Assembly: GCF_036850765.1 (NCBI RefSeq)
Contig: NC_089493.1
Coordinates: 9,487,632-9,551,631 of the forward strand
From: Saccopteryx bilineata
Lineage: Eukaryota; Chordata; Mammalia; Chiroptera; Emballonuridae
Direction: 5' to 3'
Length of the DNA: 64,000 nt
The notes below the pieces were generated by a model. The model ran no database searches. It saw only the letters and a list, made by a program, of their open reading frames with translations, and was not told the DNA's origin. Of this stretch, positions 11,698 through 21,430 are shown in pieces; position 1 is the first letter of the stretch; every line of letters starts with the position of its first letter. Made by a program: the position numbers and the translations under genes.

Positions 11698-11699
<2 letters not shown>
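10250..11699. other. GC-rich unique DNA, no gene
   Basis: Overlapping frames on both strands are of chance type. A small MIR piece (ctctgagcctcagtttcccc) is visible at 11342-11365. Confidence 0.45.

Positions 11700-11745
<46 letters not shown>
11700..11745. repeat. (TG)n microsatellite
   Basis: About 23 uninterrupted TG units. Confidence 0.97.
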
Positions 11746-11752
<7 letters not shown>

Positions 11753-11833
11753 GGGGCCGCTCTGCACAGCTCATCAGATGTTTGCAGGTTCAGTCAGTTG
11801 TTGAGAAAAGATTCTCTGATTTGACCTCCTGGC

Positions 11834-11895
11834 CTCTTTCTTTCTCTTTCTTTCTTTCTTTCTTTCTCTTTCTTTCTTTCTTTCTTTCTTTTTCT

Positions 11896-11940
<45 letters not shown>

Positions 11941-11962
11941 TAATTTCTTCCTTTCTTTCCTT
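11834..11962. repeat. (TTTC)n pyrimidine microsatellite
   Basis: A near-pure polypyrimidine TTTC tract with few interruptions, followed by TTA repeats. On the minus strand it is polypurine GAAA, able to form triplex DNA. It gives spurious Lys/Glu-rich and Ser/Phe-rich open frames. Confidence 0.95.
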
Positions 11963-12149
11963 TATTATTATTATTATTTTTTTGGGGTAGGTTTTCAATA
12001 AGAAGAATGCCTTATGGATGGATGGCACTTTACAAGGCATTTCCAAGCATGTGACCTAAGGTGTCATGTTGCAAGGAGCCAGCTTGGTCCAGTGTGTTCC
12101 CAGGTTGATCAGATGCTGCCTCGGGCTGCTTGTGTGTGTGTCACCAACT

Positions 12150-12460
12150 AGAACATGCCACTCCCTTGCTCCTAGACCCTCACTGGCTCCCTGCTGCCCA
12201 CAGACTGAAGCCATGCACCCCTCTGAACCCCCTGCAGTGCAGGCCTCCCCGCCCACCACTCCAACGCTGCTTCCTCCGGCTCCCTTCGACAGTTCCCCGA
12301 ACTGGGCCTTGCACTTTCTCACCTCCCAGCTTTTGCTCATGCTGGTCCATCCACTTGTCATGCCTTTTCCCACTTCTCATGTTATCCAGACCCTGCTCAT
12401 CCTCCACCTCTCGGCCAGGGTGTCCCCTCCGCTATGAGCTCCATTCTCTGGGCTCTCAGA
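12150..12460 (+). repeat. L2 fragment
   Basis: 'ccctcactggctccctgctgc', 'ctttgctcatgctggtcc' and similar words follow the L2 3' region. The open frames over it (12066-12510) are repeat-derived. Confidence 0.6.
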
Positions 12461-12539
12461 GCTTGGGCATGTCTCTGCGTTTGCACATCCATCACAGGAA
12501 CCTCATTTAGAGTCACGCAGGCCAGGAGCTTTGTCACCC

Positions 12540-12680
12540 GCAGGCGCCTGGCTCAGCACCCGCGCATCTATGTTGAAGTCAGAGGGTCTTAGATTTGACT
12601 GTCTCTCAACCATGAAACTTCTCTCGTCTCGGGTTCCTCCTCTGTAAAATGCAAGTGAATACTAACACCTCTCTGTCAAG
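12540..12680 (+). repeat. MIR SINE fragment
   Basis: 'ttgactgtctctcaaccatg' and 'ggttcctcctctgtaaaatg' match decayed MIR. Confidence 0.5.
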
Positions 12681-13089
12681 TATAAAACATGTTTTTATCA
12701 TTAACTCGGAAAATGCTGCTGAGTTGAATTAAAGAGCATCTCACAGGGATTCCGAATACCAAAGGCAGTTTCCCTGGGCTGGGAGCCTGTCGCCCAAGGC
12801 CACCTGATGCCTCTGAGGGCCTCCCTGAGCTTAATTTCCTCCGAAGCCGCCCAAGGTCAGTGGGCTTCCCGTGGTCAAGGTTGTCTTTGGAGGCCACGCC
12901 TCCCGCTCCCAAGCCAGCACTTGGTCTGTCTGTCCTATCCGGCTTCCTTCTGTCTCTCTTTTGAGAAGTAGAGTTCGCTTTCTGTTTAATCCATTGCTTG
13001 ATCTGAACCTTTCATGCCGTTCATATACTGCCTGTAAGGCCCGCCCGGGCCCCGGGACAGTGTCGGGCTCTCCGAACCAGCCTGGCTAA

Positions 13090-13295
13090 AAGCAGCTGGG
13101 TCAGCTGTAGCTGGAGTCCAACGGTCCCAAGTTCAGTCCCAGCTCTGCCTCTGGAGCAGTCACAGTGACCAGCTCTGAAACCTCCAAGTCAAGTCGTTTC
13201 ACCCCTCCGAGCCTCGGTTTCCTTATCTCTGCAATGAGGACAGGGACCGCGACCTTCCAAGTCGCCTTGAAGATCAGGCGAGGCAGCGAGTGCCT
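13090..13295 (+). repeat. MIR SINE
   Basis: A nearly full-length old MIR: 'ttcagtcccagctctgcctc', 'ccgagcctcggtttccttat' and a GC-rich tail. Confidence 0.75.
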
Positions 13296-13753
13296 GGAAG
13301 GGGAGGAGTGAATTGATTGGCACTTAGTCCAGGCTCAGTGAGCGGAAGGCCTGCTCTCTGTTCTGAGAAAGATCTCAAGTTGCCCCGTAGCCCCCGGCGT
13401 GCCAGCTCACCATGGGTAAGGTACGGAACAGGCCGCCTGGGCTGGGTAGCGCACCTGCTCGTGCACATCACTGGGGTGTGCGAGTGTCTTGGAAGCCTTT
13501 TGGTGGGTATATTTTTAAGGAAATTCAAGCAAAGATAGTTGGTTAAAGTAGGTCACTTTGCATGGGCTTCGGTTTTAGGATTCTAATTTTTTTTTTTTTT
13601 AAGAAAAACAGCCTTATTGGGCTATAGCTCACGTAACATACAATTCCCCCATTTAAAGTGTGCAATCCTATGCCTAGTTTATTCACAGTTATATAACCAT
13701 CACCACTTTCATTTTTAGAACATTTTTATTACCCTTAACAAAAACTCTGCACA

Positions 13754-13956
13754 GCCCTGACTGGGAAGCTCAGTTGGTTGGAGTGTCATCTCAATATGCC
13801 AAGGTTGTAGGTTCACTCCCTGGTCAGGGCACATACGAGAGTCAACCAATGAATGCATGAATAGGTGCACCAAGCTGATGTTTCCTTTTCTCTCTCACAT
13901 GCTCTCTCCCCCCCTTCCTCTCTCTATAAAATCAATAAATAAATTAAAAACAGAAA
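13754..13956 (+). mobile_element. tRNA-derived SINE nested in L1
   Basis: The head reads gccctgactgggaagctcag, with B-box-like aggttcactccc, 'accaatgaatgcatgaatag', (CT)n and an AATAAA-rich tail. The flanks aaaactctgcaca (13741-13753) and gaaaccctgcaca (13957-13969) form a slightly decayed target duplication. Confidence 0.88.
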
Positions 13957-14234
13957 GAAACCCTGCACAACCCCTGCCCTAGGCAACCACTGACCTACTT
14001 TCTGTCTCTACCAATTTCCTGTTATGTGGAATAATTTCCTGTAAATGGAATCATAAAATGTGGTCTTTTGTGGTTGACTTTTTCCTTTTAATATAATGTT
14101 GGCAAGGTTCATCCATGTTGTAGCATTCATCAATATTTCGCTCCTTTTTATTGCTGGATAACATTCTATGGTATGGTTATAACACATTGTATTTGTCCAT
14201 TTATCAGTTGATGGACATTTGGGATTTTTTTCCA

Positions 14235-14237
<3 letters not shown>

Positions 14238-14270
<33 letters not shown>
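14238..14270. repeat. (TG)n microsatellite
   Basis: About 16 TG units inside the L1 copy. Confidence 0.95.
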
Positions 14271-14273
<3 letters not shown>

Positions 14274-15149
14274 GGTCTTTTTCCCCCTTTTTTTGACTAG
14301 CATGAATATTTGTGTACAAGTTCTTTGTGTGAGCATACACTTCCATTTCTCTGGTAGATACCTAGGAGTAGAATTGCTGGGTCCTATGGTAACTATGTGT
14401 TTAATCATTTGAGGAACTACCAGGCTGTTTTCCAAAGTGGCTGCACCATTTTATATTCTCACCAGTGGAGTTGAAGAGTTGCAATTCTCCTCCTCACCAA
14501 CAGTTTGTTGTTATCTGCCTATTTCTCAGAACCATCCCAATGGGTGTAAAGGAGTATCTTATTTTAGTTTTGATTTGCATTTCCCTGAAGGCTAGCGACA
14601 CTGAGCATCTTGTCATGTGCTTATTGGCTCTTTGTATGTATGTCCACTGAAGAAATGTCTCTTCAGATTTTTTTTTCTCATTTTATAATTAGGTTATTTG
14701 TCTTTTTCTGGATGCAAGTTCTTCATTAGTTATATGACTTGCAAAAATTGTCTCCCATTCTATGAGCTCTCGTTTCACTTTCTGGTGTCCTTAGAAACAC
14801 AAAAGTTTTACATGTGATGAAGTCTTTTTTCTCTGTTTTTTTCTTCAGTTCTTATCCTTTTGGTGTCCCAGCTCAGAAACCATCACCTAGCCTAAGGCCA
14901 GCGGAATCTGCGCCTATGCTTTCTTCTAAGGTTTTTATAGTCTCGGCTCTTACAGGTTGGTTTGGATCAATTTAGAGTTCATTTTTTGTACTTGGTGCGA
15001 GGTAGGGGTCTATCTTTATTCTTTTACATGTGGCCATCCTGTGGTCTCAACACCATTTTTTGAAAAGACGATTCTTTTAGTCTTTAAGACTAAATGACAA
15101 CTTTAAGTTTTATATTGGCACCCTTGTTAAAAATTAACTGTCTACAAAT

Positions 15150-15750
15150 AAGACACTGATTTTAAAAAATATGTGGGTCACTTTGAAGAAATATAATGTT
15201 CCCCATTAGAGGCACGGGATATCTTTATACTAAGATGAGTCCTGGCCACAGGTCTGGCCCTGAGCTGCTACCGGAGCTTGTGTGGGTCTTTTTTCTTCTC
15301 TGAGCCTCAATCTCTCCATTGATAAAATGGCAGAGCTAGATAAAAAGGGTTTCTAAGAAGTGCTCTAACTGTGACATGCTGAGACTCGACTCAAGGAGGT
15401 TTCTACAGGACGTTTCATTGGGCTCCTTGAGGTGTTCCATCACCCCATGAGGGTCAGCCTGAGATAGGGAGGCAGTCTCAAAGCTGGGGCACTTCCAGCA
15501 ACTCCCTACCCTGGCCTGGTGAGGCGAGAGCCAGCCCTGCCTCTCCAAGAATGTTGGCATTGTGCTTGGTTAGTGAGCAGCACTGTTGTCCTCCACACTA
15601 GCTGTGCTCCCGACCAGGGTATAGGGAGCAGATGACACACAGCCTCTGCCCTTGGGGTGACCATCTAATGAGAGGACAGACACATCAACAACAGTCAGGG
15701 AGCTGAGTGGGGGGGCGTGTGGGCTGGCTGCAGCTGCAGTGGGTGGATCC
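15150..15750. other. Non-coding stretch with MIR piece
   Basis: MIR text 'tctctgagcctcaatctctcc' at 15297-15318. The rest is not recognised. Confidence 0.45.
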
Positions 15751-15752
15751 AA

Positions 15753-15836
15753 AACACAGCTGTGCAGATGAGGCCACCTGTGGACACTGGCCCGAGTGTT
15801 AACACTTATCTGCACAGCTGTGTTAACACTCGGGCC
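15753..15836. repeat. Nested inverted repeats from local templated copying
   Basis: aacacagctgtgcagat (15753-15769) is the exact reverse complement of 15808-15824. ggcccgagtgttaacac (15789-15805) is the exact reverse complement of 15820-15836. The two right-hand arms overlap. The arrangement fits a replication template switch rather than a protein site. Confidence 0.85.
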
Positions 15837-15989
15837 AATCTGAAGACTGCCAGGTTGAGCTGAGGGGTATCACCACTGTAGGGAACCGTCCACAGCTCTT
15901 GCTTCCGCCATCCAAGCCACAGCAGTGACCTTCCCCACTCTAGCTCCCCAACCAGCCCTGACATGCTGACCAGGTGGGTGCTGACCGCC

Positions 15990-16165
15990 TGTCTGCAGCC
16001 ATGCTGCTGTGGTCACAGGGAAGCCTCGTGAGCCAGACTAGCCGAGTTTCCGTCCCAGTTCTGCATGTTTTGGGGAAAGTTATTTAACATCTCTGTGCTT
16101 TGCTTCCTTATCTGTAATATGGGGTTAATAATAGCCCCTACCTTATAGGACATCTGTTTCCAAAG
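15990..16165 (+). repeat. MIR SINE fragment
   Basis: 'gccgagtttccgtcccagttc', 'aagttatttaacatctctgtg' and 'aatatggggttaataatagc' are MIR text. Confidence 0.75.
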
Positions 16166-16720
16166 CACTGTAAAGTTGGAAGTGTAGCTTGGAACAATGT
16201 AGCATTGACTCCAGCATGCTGTATGCCCCACTGTAGGTTATTATAGCCCAGGGCTCTTGCATGTTGTAACAATTGCCTTTAAGTTGGCAGAACAGAAGAT
16301 GATCATTACAGTCCTATGCATCTGATAGAGCTCCGAGTTGCCCCTGCTAACAGGAAGCGCTTGTTGGGAGCTTAGAAAGCCCCACCCACCCCCTGCACAC
16401 ATGAGGGACTCCATTCATGTACCTGTTTTTACAAGCTCTTGGCTGTCAGTCCACGGTGCCTGGTTTTGTTTTCAGAGAACCGCCTGTTTAAGGAGTCCTC
16501 TGGCAGTGTCCTTGCGATTGGAGCAAGTTCCTGTGGCCTGTGCGGTCTCCCTGTCACTCAGTATCTCCCAGCTTAGCCTCCCGTTGGAGCTGAGCACACC
16601 AATAGCGTTAAAGTAGGAGGAGCCTGGGAAGTGATTATAGCGCAGAGCCTGGGAGCTCAGTTAAGGGTGTCCTGACTTACCTGCACCAAAGTCAATCAGA
16701 CAGTTCTCCACCCGGGACAG

Positions 16721-17420
16721 CAAGTGAAAACCACAGTGAGATATCACTGCCCTCTGATTCGAAGGGCTGAGATTAAAAAGACACCACAGGGGAACGTGCT
16801 GGAACCAGAACCCCCACACTGCTGGTGGGAGTGTGAAGGCGGGGGGGAATGGCCACTTTGGAAAACAGTCTGGCAGTTTCTTAAAAATGTAAACATCCTC
16901 CTATGGGTGATTCAGCCCCGCCGCTCCTAGGCATTTCTGCAGGGGAAAGGAAAAGCTATGTCCACACACGAGTGTTCAGAGCAGCTGTACCCGGGATAAC
17001 CCCAAACAGCCCATCGGTGGGTGAGTGAATAAACAGCATGCAGTCTGTGTACACTGCGGAATATGGTTCTGCAACAGAAGGCAGCGCACCATTGATACAA
17101 GCAACAGCATGTCTGAGTCTCAGAGTAATTATGCTAAGCGAAAGAAGCCAGAAAAAACAGTGTGTACCGTATCACCCATGTGTGTCCAACCTCCAGAAAA
17201 TGCAGACTAATCCCGAGAGGCAGGGAGCACGTCAGCAGCACCCGGGGCAGGGTGCGGGCAGGCGGGAGGGATTAGAAACGGGTTCAGGGAACTTTTGGGG
17301 TGGTGGACGTGTTCTCTGTTTTGATTGAGGTGATGCTTTCAGGGGTGTATATTATGCCAAAACCTGTCAACTTGTACAGTTTAAATGTGTATATTGTTTC
17401 TCAAAATTATACCCCAATAA
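16721..17420 (+). mobile_element. L1 3' region, sense
   Basis: Follows L1 text 'aaccacagtgagatatcact', 'ggaaaacagtctggcagttt', 'acactgcggaatatggttct' and 'acttgtacagtttaaatgtg', ending near an A-rich stretch. Many stops. Its first about 125 bp recur at 18038. Confidence 0.8.
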
Positions 17421-17429
17421 TAGCGGTTA

Positions 17430-18037
17430 GAAGTAAAAAGCACCCACCGCTAGTCCATCAGCCACTACGATGAGTCTGTGCCCTCCTTCAGAGAACCCGC
17501 GGGTTTGTGCCAACAACAGGCAGAGTGAAGTCCAGACAGTGCAGTCAAAGTGCTGCGTCCCGTCCTGGGTCCGTGCTTACGGACCGCCGTGCCCCTCCCC
17601 CCGGGGCACCAGGTTTCTCACCGTGAGGGGGGACCAGTCATTGTACCTGCCTCCTGTGGCTGTCGTGACGAGAACGTGGGGGAATCCACGTAAGGCGCTC
17701 GGTAAACATGGGAGAAACGGCAGCTGCACAGCCCCATGGGGACCCAAGGAAGGGAGGCACTGTTTCTATTGGTGGTGGGGAGCGGGAAACGGTCCCCCTC
17801 TGAGTGGCTGCATCTTGAAAGGGGGACAGGGAGGCGTCTTCTGGAAGGAGGTGTGGAGGGGTGGTGTGGGGGAGGACTTACCAGGCAGAACTAAGCTGCG
17901 GGGGCAGCACCCAGATTCCAAGCATCTGGAAACATCGTCCGCGTGGTGCAGCTGGTGCACGGGGACCAGGAGCACCCTGGCGAGCTAGGGCCGTGGGATT
18001 AGGTGGGCACACTCCATCCTTGAGGGTCCCGAGTTTA
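17430..18037. other. Unique spacer between the two L1 copies
   Basis: GC-rich. The + frame at 17470-17988 has no recognisable domain and is read as chance. Confidence 0.4.
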
Positions 18038-18182
18038 CAAGTGAAAACCACAGTGAGATATCACTGCCCTCTGATTCGAAGGGCTGAGATTAAAAAGACA
18101 CCACCGGGGAACGTGCCGGAACCAGAACCCCCACCCTGCTGGTGGGAGTGTGAAGGCGGCGTGGCCACTTCGGAGAACACTG
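18038..18182 (+). repeat. Second copy of the L1 start block
   Basis: Matches 16721-16842 with about three mismatches over the first 120 bp (offset 1317 bp), then diverges. Both copies share the same unusual wording (ctctgattcgaagggctgag), so this is a local duplication rather than an independent L1. Confidence 0.75.
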
Positions 18183-18414
18183 GCTTCAGCCTCCAGGACG
18201 GGGTTTCTCCAGCTGGGGTCTGAGGAAGATTTCTCCAGAGAAGTTTTGAAATTGTCATCCAGTAAAAACAAACTAAATATTAAAAAGCCCTATATGATGG
18301 TGCAATGCTTTTGAGTAAGAAGACAAGTCATGTAGCTGAAAGCTCTCATTTCCAGGGTCTTCCTTGAGAAGAGTGAGACTGAGAATATATTGTTTCAGCC
18401 ATAGTCTTCTTTTA

Positions 18415-18770
18415 TTATTATTATTACTATTATTTTTAAAGTTTTCCGGAGTTAGAAGTGGAGAGACAGACAGACTCCCACATGCGCCAGGCCGGGATCC
18501 ACCCGGCATGCCCACCAGGGGGCGATGATCTGCCCATCTGGGGCCATTCTAACACCTGAGGAGGAGGCCATGGAGCCGTCCTCAGCAGCCAGGCCAACTT
18601 TGCTCCAATGGAGCCTTGGCTGCAGGAGGGGAAGAGAGAGACAGAGAGAAAGGAGAGGGGGAAGGGTGGAGAAGCAGATGGATACTTCTTCTGTGTGCCC
18701 TGGCCGGGAATCAAACCTGGGACTTCCACATGCCAGGCCAACGCTCTACTGCTGAGCCAACCGGCCAGGG
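18415..18770 (-). mobile_element. Long tRNA-SINE with 19-bp target duplication
   Basis: The minus strand starts with a tRNA head (gccctggccggttggctcag; B box ggtttgattccc), then a GC-rich non-tRNA core ending 'ggtggatcccggcctggcgc', then an A/T-rich tail at 18415-18440. cagccatagtcttctttta occurs at 18396-18414 and exactly again at 18771-18789, so the copy is fairly young. I associate this layout with a long bat SINE family. Confidence 0.9.
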
Positions 18771-19214
18771 CAGCCATAGTCTTCTTTTAACAAGGGCCGT
18801 TCACATGTTGGATTCAAGGGCCACAGGAGTGTGGTGAGGTGTGTGTGGTCAGACCTGCTCCCTTGGGCTGCGGCCCAGACGTCCAGAGCGGGGGGTGCTG
18901 GTTCCAAGGAAGATGCCAGGCGGCCAGGCAGGTCTGGCAGGTTCAGGGATGACTGGCTGTCCCGTGTTGAGGATTTCTACCTGAGAGAAGGTGTGAGGCA
19001 CTGAGGCTTGGCAGGTGGCTCTGATTTCTAGGGCTAGTAACAGGTCTGGAGAGGGACATGTGGGGACTTCTGTCACTGCCACGCTGTCACGGACACTGCT
19101 GTGGGTCACTAGGGAAGGAAGGTGAGGGCAGGTGCAGGGACAAGGGTCTGACATGCTGGAGGCTCAACCCGATCATCTCAGGAGCAGACTCGGGGGCTGG
19201 AGTGGGACCTGAGC

Positions 19215-19830
19215 TTGCTGAGTCACAGGCCAAGGGGAGCGCTCGGTGCAGGTGCCCGAGTGCAGGTGCCGGTGTCCTTGCTGAGTCACAGGCCAGGGGG
19301 AGCGCTCGGTGCAGGTGCCCGAGTGCAGGTGCCGGTGTCCTTGCTGAGCTCAGAGCTGGGCCACCACCCACAGTACAGAAACCCAACACCAACCTAATGC
19401 TCGCTTTTCTGAGTCAGAGGCCGGCAGGTGCTGTGACTGGACTTCCCAACCTCACACCTGTGGTCAGAGGCATTCAGTGTCCCGCCAGGCCCAACCTCAC
19501 ACCTGTGGTCAGAGGTACTCAGTGTCCACCAGGCCCAGACCGGTTCCCTGATGTCTGCCTAGTGCTCTCTGACCTGCAGCTGATGGCCAGTCCCTGCCTC
19601 CCAGACCCTGACCGCCCCCACCCACACTGCCAGCTGCCGGCTGTGACCTGTGGCCAGCCCCCCCCACACACACACACACTGCCAGCTGCTGGCTGTGACC
19701 TGTGCCCCCCCCCCCCACTGCCAGCTGCCGGCTGTGACCTGTGCCCCCCCCCCACTGCCAGCTGCCGGCTGTGACCTGTGCCCCCCCCACTGCCAGCTGC
19801 CGGCTGTGACCTGTGGCCATCCCCCCCCCC
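19215..19830. repeat. Cluster of three short GC-rich tandem repeats
   Basis: A 63-bp unit occurs about 2.1 times (19215, 19278, 19341: ttgctgagtcacaggcc...). A 45-bp unit occurs twice (19445, 19490: cccaacctcacacctgtgg...). Five units of gccagctgccggctgtgacc are separated by C-runs of varying length (19629-19815). Open frames on both strands here are repetitive artefacts. Confidence 0.9.
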
Positions 19831-21250
19831 CCAAAGCACAGCAGGGAGCCCTAGAGCTGAGGGCCCCTCCCTTTGGTGCCTCTCCTTTCTGGGCAGCCTG
19901 GCCTCCACTCCCCTTGCTGAGCAGTCTCCATGTCACCCCCTTCTCTTGGCTGTCCTGTGTCTTTTCCCCCCTCCCAGACTTCTGGACTTGACCATGCATT
20001 GCCAGGCACAGCATTTCCCGGGCAGAAATCTTGTCCCTCAGACTCCGCCCTTTGATGGAGAGGGTGGGTTTAGCTGATTTCAGCGTAATTGGAAATGGTG
20101 TTGTATGGTCAAGGGACGCGGGGAAGTTGCTGGGCCAGGGAGAAGCCGGCCCTCCCCGCCCAGTATCGTTTATCAGCGGCGAAGAGCGGATTGAAAACCC
20201 CCGCCAGCCCTTGTCGTGAGAGCAGCCACTGGCCCACCCCCTTGTGGTGGACTGTCACGTGGCAGTGTTTACAACCCTGTTCCAAAGCAGGGTTTCTGCT
20301 GGTTGCAAGCCCGTGGACAGTGGGCGGGTTGTGGCGCCCAGCGGTCTGTGTGCCAGGTGCAGCCTGTGGTCACTTCTAAGGTGGGATACAGCCTGGTCAT
20401 TGTCCCCAAGTCTGGATTCCGCTACCTTGGAGGGTTGTTGTAAGATTAGAAAAGACGGTGTCAGCTCCTGGTCTGTTGATGCATCTGGATGCTGCTGCCA
20501 CAAGTTCTTGACTTGCCTTTTTATACACTTTGCTCTCAGAGGCTCCTTCCATAGACACCACGTGACGGAGAACCACCCAGGACCATCCTGTGCTCTGAGC
20601 GATGGCCTCTCCAGAACATGGTCTGCTACAAGTAAACAGAAACGACCGGCCCCAGAATGCACTTGGAGTGACTGTTGGGATTAAAGCCAGCTGCGCGCTC
20701 GGCTCCTGAAATTCCATCTGCGTGTACGGGAGCGTGGGGACGGGAAGCATGGAAACTGTGTGGCATGGCAGGGCTGAGTCACGGGAAAGCCGAGTGAGTC
20801 ACGGGATGGGGAGGACACCCGGGCCTGGCCGTGGGGCCGGTGTGCGGTGGGGGCCCCTGGCCAGGTCGGCGGAGCAGGCACACCAGGCTGCCGCTGCCCC
20901 CGGGGCCTGCCACGGGAGCTGGGATTTGTGTGGCTCTGACTCCTGAAGACTTCTGGGCCCCAGGACAAAATGCCACTGAGCAGCAGGGTTGGCACAGGGC
21001 CTCCTGGCCAAGGTACCGTGTGACTGAGGCTGCCTGGCAGCTGGGAACCCAGTTATTGTCTCCAACTCTGGATTCGTAAGCTGAGGCCCTGAGTTATGCC
21101 CAGAAGGTGGCTTTCTGGAACTTAGATGCTCGTGGATGGGAGACAACCACAGAGGGTGGGCTGTCCCAGGCTCCCCACATGGCGTGGGCAGCTCCCAGGG
21201 GGTCCTGGGGCATGCAGGCAGGAGTGTGGACGCCAGGTAGTGCCATGGTA
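19830..21250. other. GC-rich non-coding DNA, no gene
   Basis: Many overlapping frames on both strands, none with recognisable domains. Nothing more can be supported. Confidence 0.4.
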
Positions 21251-21430
21251 TTTAAGAGCAGAGCCTCTGGACGCGGGCTGCCCTGAGTTCAAGTCCTGCC
21301 CCTGCTATTCAACATCCCTCTGACTCTGGGAAGGCTTCCTATATGGTTGATCCTCAGCTTTCTCAGCGGTGAAGTAGAGATAATAATAAGCACCTCGCTG
21401 GGTCTTTACAGGATGAATGAGTTAAACCTT
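21250..21430 (+). repeat. MIR SINE
   Basis: 'ctgagttcaagtcctgcccc', 'agctttctcagcggtgaagt' and 'gataataataagcacctcgc' match MIR. A further MIR piece lies at 22565-22640 (ccaggttcaaatcttagtgc). Confidence 0.7.

Larger units (their letters stand above)
13587..15150 (-). mobile_element. Old L1 3' region, antisense
   Basis: It starts with a T-run and then follows the L1 3' UTR and ORF2 end in reverse (gtttattcacagttatataacc; gttgatggacatttgggat; ctgcaccattttatattctc; aacaccattttttgaaaaga). It is diverged and broken by stops, so it is an older L1M-type copy. A SINE (13754-13956) and a TG run (14238-14270) lie inside. Confidence 0.85.

Noticed and set aside
13410..13435. caccatgggtaagg, an ideal start context followed by a donor-like word
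   Set aside because: The frame has no SYNE3 similarity and no supporting exon structure. The true start is at 27999 by family match.
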